Below are positions 45,837-56,500 of a DNA stretch of 64,000 nucleotides, piece after piece. Numbering within the stretch: the stretch's first letter is position 1; every line of letters starts with the position of its first letter. A program made the position numbers and the translations under genes. The notes under the pieces were generated by a model that saw nothing but the letters and a program-made list of their open reading frames with translations, did not search any database and was not told the origin of the DNA. The DNA is from JANQHS01 sp965227315. GTDB lineage: Bacteria; Bacteroidota; Bacteroidia; Cytophagales; CCMP332. Where the stretch lies: positions 744,001 through 808,000 of the forward strand of contig OZ245737.1 in the NCBI GenBank assembly GCA_965227315.1, in the 5' to 3' direction.

Positions 45837-47351
45837 TTATTTTAACGATACCTTATTGATAAAGAAAACCTTCCTCTTATCATCAAGCTCGCCTTGCTGC
45901 TTATTTACTATTTTTTGCTCTCCAAAAACAAGGAAGTAGTCATCATACCAATAATTCACCCTGGTGCTGGCTCTTTTCTTGGACTTAGCTCCTTCATAAC
46001 CTGTGGATATTTCGCTCGATTCTTTTTCCTGAAGGATCTTTCCACCCAGGTCAACAGACTTGAAGACGATCTTATTCCTGTTTGTATAGAGAAGGTTGAT
46101 CATCTCGGGATTATTCCTTGAAACCGCAACGAATTTTTTTACAACAAAAGGCTTATACCCGGGATCCAATTCAAAGGAATGGTCCCAAACGAGTTCACCC
46201 GCATCGCTGAACTTGGCCACAAAGGCATGGGTATAGAGGTACCCGTCAAAAACATAGGTGGTTTGTTGCCTCATCGTTGTCACACCATTAACGGTAGTCG
46301 GTACTGAGGTCGTAACCGGCCTGGTAGTTGCATGATATGCCTCACCAATGAGGATATACCCCCCATCGATGGGAATTATTTCATGGGTAGCCATCTTGTA
46401 GTTAACACTATACTCCTTTCCCTTGGCTTCCTTTTTCTTTTTCTTTTTTTCAATTTTCTCCTGCTTCTTCTCTGGTAAGTAAGCCAAAAAATTCTCGAGG
46501 TTGAGGAAGTTATAGGTTGAAAAAAATTCAACATTTTGACCCTGCTTTCTCATCAGGAATATACCTTCTGACTCACCCACTTTATCTTTTGAGTAGGTTC
46601 CAAAAAAGAGGCTTTTATCATTTGGCAATGTGGAAGCAGAGATATCAACGATATTCTCGGGGATACCCGCAGAAATCTCAACCATATCCGACTTTTTGCC
46701 ATTCCTTAAAATCGTTCCAAAGGTCTTGCTTGTTTTCTTGTCTACCTTGATATTGCTGTAAAGCCAGGTTTTCTTTTCATCCTCCATTTCCTGAAAACCC
46801 AATACTTCAATATTCTTCTTCTTGTACTGCTCTATGCCGATCGGAACGGATACCTGCTCGCCTGTATTCAGATCTATCGAAAACAGCAAAGGATTGCCCT
46901 TGATATCTCCAATTACAAATGCGAAATCATCCTGCCTGGACAATCCTTCAATATTGAATTTGTTTGGGAATTCTCCCTCCAGATAGCTTTGCTTTAAATC
47001 CTCGAAAGAAAAACTGATCAAGGTATAGGCACCTTTCTTATCCAACCAAATTCCCGAAACCGAACTTTCCGTGAAGAATCTGGATTCCAGTTCAGCCTTT
47101 TTCGGAAGTTTTCTGGAGCTGCTCTCAAGTTCTTCCAATTCCGGACCCAGAAATGAAAACCTCCATTCTATCTCTCCCTTTTCGGATTCCTCATTTTTTT
47201 GAATGAGCAAAGCCTTTTCCTCACGGATCCCGATCAGGTCTTCAAAAGAATACCCCTCGTCCAATTCATATTCCTTTCGTTGGTGGGTTTCAACCTGGGA
47301 AAAAGCGTGAACAAAAAAACAGGCAAGTATAGTGATCAGGATGAAGCGCAT
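45837..47351 (-). CDS. Secreted or periplasmic protein of unknown function
   Basis: A 504-residue exported protein that I do not recognise. A signal peptide (FILITILACFFVHAFS, cut before QVET) is followed by mostly beta sequence, perhaps a propeller: FAFVIGDIKGNPLLFSIDLNTGEQ, IDGGYILIGEAYHATTRPV, HAFVAKFSDAGELVWDHSFE. A notable Lys-rich run (PEKKQEKIEKKKKKKEAKGK) interrupts it at about residues 298-318. There is no sorting domain at the C-terminus (FFINKVSLK). The gene stands alone, convergent with the type-B T9SS protein and upstream of the toxin remnants. A beta-propeller is inference from the repeat-like strands. Confidence 0.7.
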   Translation of the reverse strand: MRFILITILACFFVHAFSQVETHQRKEYELDEGYSFEDLIGIREEKALLIQKNEESEKGEIEWRFSFLGPELEELESSSRKLPKKAELESRFFTESSVSGIWLDKKGAYTLISFSFEDLKQSYLEGEFPNKFNIEGLSRQDDFAFVIGDIKGNPLLFSIDLNTGEQVSVPIGIEQYKKKNIEVLGFQEMEDEKKTWLYSNIKVDKKTSKTFGTILRNGKKSDMVEISAGIPENIVDISASTLPNDKSLFFGTYSKDKVGESEGIFLMRKQGQNVEFFSTYNFLNLENFLAYLPEKKQEKIEKKKKKKEAKGKEYSVNYKMATHEIIPIDGGYILIGEAYHATTRPVTTSVPTTVNGVTTMRQQTTYVFDGYLYTHAFVAKFSDAGELVWDHSFELDPGYKPFVVKKFVAVSRNNPEMINLLYTNRNKIVFKSVDLGGKILQEKESSEISTGYEGAKSKKRASTRVNYWYDDYFLVFGEQKIVNKQQGELDDKRKVFFINKVSLK

Positions 47352-47825
47352 ATTTATGGTTATAAAATGAATTCAAGAATATTGAAGGACTAGCTTTTGA
47401 TTTGTTCAATTTCGCAAAGTCAAAATAGAATTGAAACCAAAAACCCATTTTAATTAACACGTAGAAAACCCAGTTACTCTGGATTATCCCAGGGGGATAG
47501 AAGTACTTCTGCTTTCAATACATTTTCATTGGCAGGAAACAATTTTCCAAATAGGATTGAAGTTGTGGCAATTGCCCTTTAACTTCCTGACCTACCAATC
47601 TACCTACAAAGGAGTGTCGCCACGCAGTCTAAGTAATGCTCCATCAACTTTGCCATGTAGAGAGCAAAAGCCGTTTGTGGAAAAACGAAGGTAAACGGGC
47701 AAAAACATTTATTCCCGGAATAGATCCGTGATCTGTTTGAAATCGAGATTATTTAATGAAAACCCTGTCCTGCCCATTCGGGCTGGTTTAAAAAAACCTA
47801 GCCCTCATTCACTGGCCATTTCCTA

Positions 47826-47846
47826 AAAAGCTCCACAGGAGCTTTT
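47826..47846. repeat. Palindromic repeat element, intergenic copy
   Basis: Arms AAAAGCTCC and GGAGCTTTT pair perfectly over nine bases around the loop ACA. The second copy (49446-49466) has the same loop with stem AAAAAGTCC/GGACTTTTT, so the stem bases differ but pairing is kept. Surrounding bases (CTAAAAAG...CTTTTCTT.ACG) are also alike. Confidence 0.6.
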
Positions 47847-47878
47847 CTTAACGGAAAAGCCCCCCTTAACATCGCGTA

Positions 47879-48026
47879 GGAAACTTGTGGTATTCCGAGA
47901 GTCGCTTAGTGTTAGGAGGGAAAGAAAAACTCAATCCTCAAATGGGGGATACTTGTATATAAGGTTTGTTGCTGCCATTGTTGTTTAGCCCAAGGGGTAA
48001 GGTTTAAGAGAGTGGCGCCCTACGTG
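47879..48026 (-). repeat. Cassette 3' direct repeat, copy A
   Basis: Shares blocks with 49603-49771 in the same orientation: GGAAA..TGTGGTAT.CC, GAGAGTC.GCT.AGTGT, AATGGGGGATA, TTGTTGTT.AGC and GCCCTACGTG. It begins 12 bp beyond the stop of the lipoprotein gene at 48039. Identity was judged by eye; it is patchy, and copy B has an extra hairpin inserted. Confidence 0.6.
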
Positions 48027-48038
48027 CTGAAGGGATTT

Positions 48039-48434
48039 CTAGTATACTCTCTTGTAGGTATAAGTATCCCTGGTCAATCCTTCCTCTTCTGGTACTTCTG
48101 AAAGAACCATTTCCTCATCATTTAAAGATTCAATGAAGTACCTTTTTGAATTCATAGTAATGACAGAATCAACAATGAAATAATTATAGGTTTTGTCCCC
48201 TCTTAGATCAACCAATTCGCCATCCTTTTTAAACTCATAATCAGCATTGTTTCCCTTCTCGGGAAATTTTTTTACAATGTCCTTTTCCCCCATATCATGA
48301 GAGATTGAAGAAATTTGCCATTTTCCTAGAATTTTTTCTTCCAAGCCTTGAGCCTGACTGCATCCATTGAAGAAAATCAGGAAAACAAAAAAGAAAAAAC
48401 TCCTATTCACTCTTGCTAGTTTTTGACGTTTCAT
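48039..48434 (-). CDS. Lipocalin-like lipoprotein; candidate immunity protein of the displaced Rhs tip
   Basis: A 131-residue predicted lipoprotein. The signal sequence FFFFVFLIFFNGC places the lipid cysteine at about residue 25 after a basic n-region (MKRQKLARVNR). Then LEEKILGKWQISSIS carries the LxGxW start of lipocalin-like lipoproteins common in Bacteroidota; strands DGELVDLRGDKTYNYFIVDS and KRYFIESLNDEEMVL follow. The frame reaches TTG 48452, but ATG 48432-48434 is a better start. It overlaps the end of the Rhs fragment by 32 bp and so is translationally linked to it, the position expected of an immunity gene. Lipocalin-like ligand carriage is the alternative. Followed by repeat copy A. 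Confidence 0.62.
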   Translation of the reverse strand: MKRQKLARVNRSFFFFVFLIFFNGCSQAQGLEEKILGKWQISSISHDMGEKDIVKKFPEKGNNADYEFKKDGELVDLRGDKTYNYFIVDSVITMNSKRYFIESLNDEEMVLSEVPEEEGLTRDTYTYKRVY

Positions 48435-49512
48435 TTTTTGATTTATTCCCAAGTTGTTTTGCGATCAAATTAATGTTATCTGCAATAAAATTTTTTGCCG
48501 CTTGTATATCCTCAGTATTTGTCAAATCATACTCCGCAAATGTTTTATCCAACAAATCATATGCCTGATTTAGGATATCTGAAACCTGTTCGCTTGAAAA
48601 GTCTTCATTGTAAACATTTAATATTCCTTCTTCCACAGGGTTTATTTCCGCTCCTCCAATAACATTTTCTCCGATTAGAAAGCTAAATTCTTGAAGCGTC
48701 TCTTTTCTTGTCGGCCCTGAGTACAATGACGTAATTGTCTGTATAGCTCCAATGCCCACATTAAACTTCCCAATACCCTTTGAAATTGATTTCATCATTC
48801 CCTGATTTTGTCCAACTATTGGATCTTTGGAAGCAGCATTAAAAAGCGTCTGGCCAAATCCTAAAACTCCCTCCTTTGAAGAGGTAAAGGCCAAATTCCC
48901 AGCTTCATTTAGGGAATTAGTGTGGGGATCATTTAGTGATCCAAAGAAGTTCATTGCCTCATATGTAACTCCAATTGTAGCCCCTACTACTTTTGTTACA
49001 GGCAATGTGGATGTCATATTAATTGCAAAATCCATGGATTTCCGCTCAGATGTGGTTATCCGTCTAGCTAGCACTCCATATGATTTATCTAAAACATTTG
49101 ATTGATTGAAAGGGCCTTGAGAGCCTAATTTGTTTTGGGCAGGCCCATCCGTCATCCCCGTTGGATCAATCCTATTGATCGGATTGTTGCTTGAGTAGTG
49201 GTAGGGATTGATTCCTGGGCTCTCCCCCTTCAGCGGATCCACACTCGTAAATCGACACAACCAGGGTGCATAATAGCGAGCACCGAAGTAGTACAAACCA
49301 CTGCCATCGTCTCTTTCCTTACCCGTGAACCGGTACCTTTTCTTGCCATAGCCCCCAAAAGCGTTCTCGCCGAAGGGGAAACACCAGCCCTGCCTGCTCG
49401 GGCCTTTTCTTACGAAAAGATCCTTCGCTCCCTGGCTCCTCGCTAAAAAAGTCCACAGGACTTTTTCTTTACGCTCGGCCCTTCTCGAATATAAAATGCC
49501 TGAATTTCTCAT
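48403..49512 (-). CDS. Displaced (orphan) Rhs core fragment with alternative C-terminal tip
   Basis: A 369-residue fragment. After MRNSGILYSRR comes a 33-residue insert, then the Rhs core CFPFGENAFGGYGKKRYRFTGKERDDGSGLYYFGARYYAPWLCRFTSVDP (seen in parts) ending PINRIDPTGM. The matching DNA is 149 bp (49235-49383) at about 86% identity to the TcB-TcC gene. The remaining ~250 residues differ from that gene's tip: hydrophobic stretches (LPVTKVVGATIGVTYEAMNFFG, GVLGFGQTLFNAASKD, KGIGKFNVGIGAIQTITSLY) and an acidic/Asn-rich helical end. It has no N-terminal repeats or export signal, so it is not a complete toxin. It probably stores an alternative tip that can be recombined into the main gene. The tip's activity is unknown. 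Confidence 0.7.
   Translation of the reverse strand: MRNSGILYSRRAERKEKVLWTFLARSQGAKDLFVRKGPSRQGWCFPFGENAFGGYGKKRYRFTGKERDDGSGLYYFGARYYAPWLCRFTSVDPLKGESPGINPYHYSSNNPINRIDPTGMTDGPAQNKLGSQGPFNQSNVLDKSYGVLARRITTSERKSMDFAINMTSTLPVTKVVGATIGVTYEAMNFFGSLNDPHTNSLNEAGNLAFTSSKEGVLGFGQTLFNAASKDPIVGQNQGMMKSISKGIGKFNVGIGAIQTITSLYSGPTRKETLQEFSFLIGENVIGGAEINPVEEGILNVYNEDFSSEQVSDILNQAYDLLDKTFAEYDLTNTEDIQAAKNFIADNINLIAKQLGNKSKNETSKTSKSE
49384..49482 (-). repeat. Palindromic element inserted in frame in the orphan Rhs gene
   Basis: Between two blocks that match the TcB-TcC gene (GGGAAACA on one side, TCTCGAATATAAA on the other) this copy has 99 extra-or-replaced bases where the main gene has 6. It encodes 33 residues in frame without a stop. 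It holds two hairpins: AAAAAGTCC-ACA-GGACTTTTT (49446-49466) and CTTTTC-TTAC-GAAAAG (49404-49419). A related hairpin lies in non-coding DNA at 47826-47846. Confidence 0.65.
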
Positions 49513-49954
49513 CCTTCTTAAAAAGAATCACAAATGAAGGGTCAGAAGTACTCATTAGCTCAAAATCTAAACCACAGCCCTTGACTATCTAAATCACGTG
49601 CCGGAAATCCTGTGGTATGCCACCTGCCCTGAAGAGAGCTTTGCTCTTCTTTAGGGAGAGTCAGCTAGTGTCTAGGGATGGACAAAACTCATTTGGCCAA
49701 TGGGGGATAAGTTCCTCTCTGCTTGTTGTTCAGCTATTGGGTTAGGGTTTGAGGGAGGAGGGCCCTACGTGTTATTTCAAGTTTTGAAAAGAATACCTTC
49801 TGTGGCTTACAAAAGATTTTCAAAAAAGGATATTAGCAAGGTAAACTGATGGCAAAAAGAATCAGAAATAACTAATATACATAGATATTAAACAAGATAG
49901 TTACCAATTAATAAAAGTAGGCACTTCTAAATTTTTCTTGGATTTTATATTTCA
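49513..49954. other. Gene-free stretch with second copy of the cassette 3' repeat
   Basis: Separates the lipoprotein gene of the main toxin from the orphan Rhs fragment. It holds repeat copy B (49603-49771) and AT-rich sequence on both sides. No gene is seen. Confidence 0.5.
49603..49771 (-). repeat. Cassette 3' direct repeat, copy B
   Basis: Second copy of the block at 47879-48026, same orientation. It carries an additional hairpin (GAAGAG, loop, CTCTTC near 49632-49649) absent from copy A. It begins 183 bp past the stop of the 49955-50533 lipoprotein gene, so each toxin-tip/lipoprotein unit is followed by one copy. Confidence 0.6.
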
Positions 49955-50533
49955 TTAATCGTAAATATACAAATCGTCATATTTTTCCTTTATCATCCAT
50001 TCATCTCCCGATTTTTCTAGAATATATGCTTTCCTCCCAAAATATTTCTTGGAAACAAAAAGAAATGCTTGATTACAACCTTTATTAAAAGCAATTCGTG
50101 AAATCAGGATAGACCGATTATCGTTATTATTGGTTTTAATATATGTGAAATCTTCAGATTCAATATTCAAAATTTCAATATTCCCTTTTAAACTAAGGAT
50201 TTTTTCTGTTAATTCTGAGTAAATGAAAGTCACAGAGTCATCAAGGTTCAAATTCTCTTGCCCAACAAGAAAAGGGTAATAATAAAAGGTATCCGTCCTT
50301 ATTACATTTAATTCAGACATGCCAGATTGATTTAGAAGATAAATGTTGCCTGTATCTGTTACAATTGTATCAATAGTGGAATGCTTACTATATAGGGTGT
50401 CGATACTCCATTCAGATACAATTTGATCCATTACTAAATTCAAGGTTCGCAATTCTATCTCTTCATCATGGCAATTCTCTTTACACCCATGAATTACAAA
50501 CAACAAGCAAAAAATCAAACAATTTTTAATCAT
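49955..50533 (-). CDS. Lipoprotein translationally coupled to the TcB-TcC toxin; candidate immunity protein
   Basis: A 192-residue predicted lipoprotein with signal NCLIFCLLFVIHGC (lipid cysteine at residue 17). The rest is mixed beta sequence without a recognised domain (TIVTDTGNIYLLNQSGMSE, IRTDTFYYYPFLVGQ, RSILISRIAFNKGCNQAFLFVSKKYFGRKAYILEKSGDEW in parts). It overlaps the TcB-TcC stop by four bases (ATGA), as immunity genes often do. The DNA is visibly more AT-rich than its neighbours. Being exported, an immunity role would imply that the toxin tip acts in the periplasm or that the lipoprotein blocks uptake. Alternatively it is an accessory factor. Not in any family I can name. Confidence 0.6.
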   Translation of the reverse strand: MIKNCLIFCLLFVIHGCKENCHDEEIELRTLNLVMDQIVSEWSIDTLYSKHSTIDTIVTDTGNIYLLNQSGMSELNVIRTDTFYYYPFLVGQENLNLDDSVTFIYSELTEKILSLKGNIEILNIESEDFTYIKTNNNDNRSILISRIAFNKGCNQAFLFVSKKYFGRKAYILEKSGDEWMIKEKYDDLYIYD

Positions 50534-53500
50534 CTCTTTCTCATTTGAAACTTAGATGGATTATACAGCTTGTATTTTACTGAATCTATGATGTTAGTTC
50601 CAGGTTGAGGGAAATTAATTCCAGTCCTATTAAATATTTCCATTTCGACGCTATCAGAAATAGATCTATTCTGAATTTGATGATAGTAATACCCCAAGGC
50701 CTGAATTTGACTTTTTTGGAATTCTGGCGTCGTTTTAGACCAAGTATAGTGTTCCATTTGCGCCAAATAGGCCTCAGGGTGCCTTATGGGTCCCTGAGGT
50801 TGATCAGTGACCCCTAAAGCTAATCCCGTATGATTTTCAATATGATATTGCTCATGAACCATCGCATTCTGAAAATTATACTTATTTCCAATGTTCGGGT
50901 CTTCAAGGAAACGCTCAGAGTTCAACGAAATATTTATTGCAGATCCATCCTTCTTTGCTGCCATTGAAGACATTGATTCGGTTCCAATACCGATAGGTGT
51001 GTCAAAGCCAAGTTTATGTGCATAATGACTTCCTATGCTAATTAAAGCTGACTGTTTCGATTCGGAATCAAATTGCACATCAGATATTATCTTGCTGTTC
51101 TCATACAGTTTCTTCGTGTCAACTTTACCGTTTTCATCAAATAGCGTGTAAGCCTCAATTTTCTCGTCTAATATTCGAATATTATTTGTTCCATTTGATG
51201 GAACAGAACCTAATGGATTTCCTGATCGATCAAAAAAATCATCGAAAGTTTCTTCAGTGCCATTTACTTTGTTTGTATTACTACTGCTTGTAGATGTTTG
51301 TTGAGTTTTTGTTCCACCATCATTTTCTCCTGTTCCCATACCTCCGTAATCAATCTTATTTACAGGATTACAATCTGCATAAGCAAATGGAGTTTGATGG
51401 GCATAATCCATCGCCAACGGATCAACACTCGTAAACCTACAGAGCCAAGGAGCATAATAGCGAGCACCGAAGTAGCATAAGCCACTGCCATCGTCTCTTT
51501 CTTTACCAGTGAATCTGTACCTTTTCTTCGCATAGCCTCCAAATGCGTTCTCACCAAACGGGAAACATTCTTCTCTCGAATATAAAGTCCCGTTGTCAGA
51601 CCGGTAGGTCAAAATCACCGACCCGAGGTGATCATTGCTGTATTCATAAAAGTCATCAGCACCTGCCTTTTCCTTGGTGTCGGTTTCATATCTCTCCGAA
51701 TTCAACCGTTCGGACCCCAGCATCAAACTGTACCAGTCGAAGTCGTTATTCGTATCCACAGCGAGGCTATGATCGGTCTCATACAGATGTTCCATTCCTC
51801 CTCCCAAATAATTGGTAACCTCGATCAAGTCCGAATCTTTCCGGGTCCATTTCTTCACTCGCTGGCCGTTTATATCATATAAATATATTGAATATACCGA
51901 AGGCTCATTTCCATCTGAGGTCTGATTAAAAAATGTAGCCATCTGGTTCTGATGATTCCAGGTGAAAAAGCGTTCGGAATTCTCCTGGATCATGTTACCG
52001 TTAGCATCATAGGTATAATCTGCCAAGGTTATCGAAGAGGCGTCCTTCAACGACGCCAGCTTGTTTGAAGCATTGCCGGTTGGATATACGTAATTTCTTG
52101 TAAAATCAGTACCCGATCCGCTGGTCACATCATGTTCCATCTGGGTGATGTTACCCATCTTGTCATAGACGTAGCTTCTCTTATAGTCGTTCGTTGTGGT
52201 ATGATCGTGGCAACGATATGCATTGCCATCATCCCATGGAACTCCGGAGTTCAGACCGGTTGAACACTCTCTTCCGGTAGCAGATAAAAGCCTATAGATT
52301 GGGTCATATTCATAATCCCCTGTTTCATCTCCCGGCCCTTCTACACCTGAACTGGCCGGGGATTTATCCCTTAGAGAAAGGATATTCCCCACCAGATCAT
52401 ATTCATAGCTGTAATCAAGTTTCTTATGCCAGTTTGAACTGTTCAGTTCAGCATACTCATGGGTAGTCCCAACGGGCTCCTCATAGGCCCAGGCCCTGAT
52501 CCGCTTTAACCTAAAAGTATCATCATCATAGGCATAACGGGTCATAATCTTATTGGACAACATTAGTATCCTTTGCCCCATGGCATTATAATGAACGTTC
52601 GCTTTGGAGTTTGTACCGGTATCAAGATACAATTCCCGAACAAGGCCCCGTTCATTGTATCGGATGCTTTGGGGAAGACGCGTGGCATTGGATCCTTTGG
52701 GCATGGTAATCTCAACCGGTCTGCTTAAGGCATCATAAGCATAATCATACTCATACTCATGGCTTTCCATATAGTCGGTCACATGAGCACTCAATTCCGT
52801 GGGGTCGGGTTTCACATAACCTGTGGTTGCGAAATCATCGGGGATCAGGGCGGTATGGTTCGCTGAAAAAGCCTCATCGGCCAGGGACTGATAGCTACCG
52901 GGAATTGAATTCTTCAACTTTTCATCCTTGATAACCTGCCTTTTGGTTTTTACGGGATTTCCTTTAAAATCATACTCTTCGAAAGTAATCAACCCGGCAC
53001 CATCAAAGATCTGATAGGGTCTTCCACGGTGATTATCATCGTATTGAGCTGTCCCCGTAAAGGCATGCTCTCCATAATAGGTGAATTCACGAACCGTCCA
53101 ATCATTAGCGGCCTGGTCCTTACCCCATACATACACCTGCCTGGCCAGGCTGTCAAAAAAGATCAACGTCTCAGCGCCGTTCGCTCTAACGATATGTTTG
53201 GGCTTACCCGAGTAATGAAAATAATATGTGGTTTTTCCCGAATCCAAATGATCCTCCTCGATCAGCCAATTGGCCTCAGAGTACTTGTTGGTCGTCAGTG
53301 TCCTGTCCAGTGCATCCGTGATCTTCAAGACATTGCCACGAATATCATATTCATATTTCATGATAATATCATTGGCACTGTTATCATCAACCCGTTGGAT
53401 GGTCTTGACCTGTCTTCCCAGGGCATCCAGTTCAACAGAAGAAGGTGTATTCCAATGATCATCATAGGCCGCACTCTCGGTTGCATGCGTTGTGCCAGCA

Positions 53501-56500
53501 AGATCGTTGGCATCATAGGTATAGCTTTCCCAGGGCGTAGGTTCAAATACATTGGGAGTATTGAGTGCCCCCGGCACACCGAAGATCACCTGCTGCATGC
53601 TGCCATCCGGATTCACCGTCTTGATCACCTGTCCCCTGGGGTCATAGCTCATCTCCACCTTCTTTCCTTTCTGGGTTTCCGTCGGAGCCTGGAAATCGAA
53701 TCCGCTATCGAAATAGGGCTCATATTTCTCCAAGACCTGGCCTTTGTTATCATAGACCTGCCAGCCGCTGACCACCACATTCAGGGGATCCTGGCTATCC
53801 CTTTCCGTTCCCTTAGCATTGGTGCTGGTACCATCAGGATCAGGGTTCAGCCCCGAATCACCAAATACACGGTCATCAGCCGTATCCCCGAAGATCACAT
53901 CCTCGGCCTGCTGCCTGGTCTGTACAAGCCTTCCGAACCCATCGCTGTACTCATACTTGACAAAGGTGTTATTGTTGAAGTTGGGATCAGCGCTGTCATT
54001 CTTATGCCACTCCCGGGTAGTGCTCTTCACATAAACAGGATCTCCGTTATCAATGAAATTGAAAAAATCATATTCCATTTTCACCGCAGGATCAGCATTG
54101 GTATCCCGATAACTTGATTTATTGGCAAATAGCTTGGCCGTTACAAAGCCCAATGGTGAAAACAGAACCTTGGTATAATTCCGGTTCGGATCCCTGATAT
54201 ATTCATATTGCAGGGTTCTGAAATTCATTGTCATTGAGGATTGAATATTTGTGTTTCCAATGAACCCCCGAACAGAACGCTGAGTCTTTGCATCCAGTCT
54301 TGGTTTATACTGATAGGCATCATAATCATATCGCTGCCAATAAGACCAGCCGAGCCAATCTCGTGTAACCTGTCCTCTGCCAGAGATCTTCCTTCTTGAC
54401 TCCTGAACATACCATCCTCCAACAAACCCCTCAGGGCCGCCACTCAGGTCCAGCATATTCAAAAAATCCAGGGCCTCCTCTGGATAATTTGTACCCCATT
54501 CTGAATTAGTAATATCGTAAATGAGTGGTGTCGAACCATAAACATCATTGATCACATCATTGCTGATCACCAATCGGCGAATGTATTTTAATACGCCATA
54601 CTCTTTTATCTCCCCAAACCCCCCTCCGTCGAGATCATCGAGACCATTACCATCATAATTGTACACCACATGAGCGATGGCCTTTTGGTTGTTGGTATTA
54701 TAAACCGTTGTATCGATCAGTTCGCTTAAGCTCATGCTGCCATCATTGCTGATCTCATAATCCTTATCCGAGCATACGCGGTCCACAATGTACGTCCCTC
54801 CGGCAGTGTCATTGTATCCAAACACCTTTTCCTTCATCGTGACCAGATAGGGTTCAGGTGAAGCTATCGGAGTCATATAGTCCCCTCCTCGCGGAACAGC
54901 CACCGAGATTGATTCCTTCAAATTTCCATAGCTGTCATAGTTCCTGGAGAAGGAAAAAGTATGGTGATTTTCAGACTCCTCTCCACGCTCCCATTGGGTG
55001 GTCCTGCTGGCTGCGCCCATGCTGAAAAACACATAGGCCGAGCCCCAGTTCTTCTTCTCGGGGAACTGCCCCCCTACATACTCGGAGGGTTTGTATTCCT
55101 CTCGAAGATCATAATGATTCTCCGTCACCGTATAGGGCCTGTCCTGTCTGGGGTCTCCGTCCAGGGCATAGAGCTCGGTTCTCAGGCTTGATCCCCTAAG
55201 CGCTCTGTGGGCATCCCTTCTTGCTCTTCTCGGAAGATCGGACAAAAAACTCTTCAGATCTTCCTGCAGATTAAAGGCATTGATATCTTCGGAAAAGTAC
55301 TCCCCTGAAAAATCAGGAATGTACCAGTCCCCGTATTCCATTCCCACTGGTCCCAGGTAAAACCAGGACTTGGTCAGCAGAGGTGGCGAAAAAGAGGTCT
55401 GAGAAACCGATTCAAACTGCTCTGCTCCATGGAGGCCTTCTGAGTTATATCTTTCAAAGGTCTCTGTATCCTGCTGATCCACCCGGCCAAAACCCCTGAA
55501 TTCCCTTTCTCCTCCATCCCAATGGCCGTGATGATAACGATACTCGGTTGCAAGCTTGCCCTGGCTGATCTGATCGATCACCTCAACGCAGCTCACCACC
55601 TGCACCGGAAAAGGAAGGTGGGTTTGCCAGCGTTCTGAAGGAATCTTATAATCTCTGAGATAATGAACCGTGGATGACTCATACTTCACCCTGGTCACCG
55701 CGCCCATATTGTTATCCATTTCCGTCAGCACATAGGGCTTCACACCTCCGGTCAGGTCCAGGAAGTACATGCGATTTCGACCTCCATAACTTCCGTCCGA
55801 GCTCCATAGGATGCCCGGGGTGCCCTGACCCAGCAGATCCACGATCCTGACCGAATCCATATCGCTGACAGGAGGAGTGCCAGAGATCTCGATCAGGCTA
55901 CCAAATCGTTCTCCTTGATTGTTAATCCAGAGACTAACCTTGTTTTGCTCAACATAGATCATATCCGCTACTCCATCTCCATCCAAATCCCCAAAAAACA
56001 ATCTGTTCGGATTAAAATTAAAAGGTAATCTTGGCGAAATGGCCATGGTTTTCATGATTCCCCAATTCCCATGCCCGAGGTTAGGCCAGTAGTTCAGGCC
56101 GCCATTGTGAACCAACACCAGATCCTGTAATCCATCACCGCTCATATCAGCGGTCTTTACCCTGGGGTCTCCAAAATTCAGATCAGGGAAATCCGAGGAT
56201 TGTCTTTTGTTGAGCACTCTGCTTTCCTCCCAACCCTGTTCCGCATTCTGAAAATAGCATTCCAATCCGATCCCATTCCTTAAAACGTCGGTGATGCCAT
56301 TTCCAGTCAGGTCCATCATTTTGACCTGTGGATCCTGAAACGAAAAACTTGGTGCGATCTTCTGCGGACGAAAGGATTCCTTATCCCACTTGCCCGAAAA
56401 ATTGAGCGGGAAATATCCGGTCAATCCTGGCTTTTTGACCATCAAATCAGCCCGACCATCACCATCAGCATCCACCAGTTGCACATCGGGATCATCAAGG

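Larger units (their letters stand above)
47352..48038. other. Gene-free stretch with hairpin element and first copy of the cassette 3' repeat
   Basis: No credible gene. It contains a nine-base palindrome around ACA at 47826-47846 that resembles the insert in the displaced Rhs gene, and repeat copy A at 47879-48026. The left part (47352-47820) is AT-rich and featureless to me. This may be the scar end of the exchanged toxin cassettes. Confidence 0.5.

Noticed and set aside
47352..49954. Search for an insertion sequence to explain the cassette repeats
   Set aside because: No transposase frame, no inverted terminal repeats bounding a gene; homologous recombination is simpler.
53029..54117. 362-codon plus-strand frame inside the toxin gene
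   Set aside because: It is antisense to conserved TcB/TcC sequence and its product is Ile/His/Arg-rich with no domain; a shadow of the biased codon use on the coding strand.
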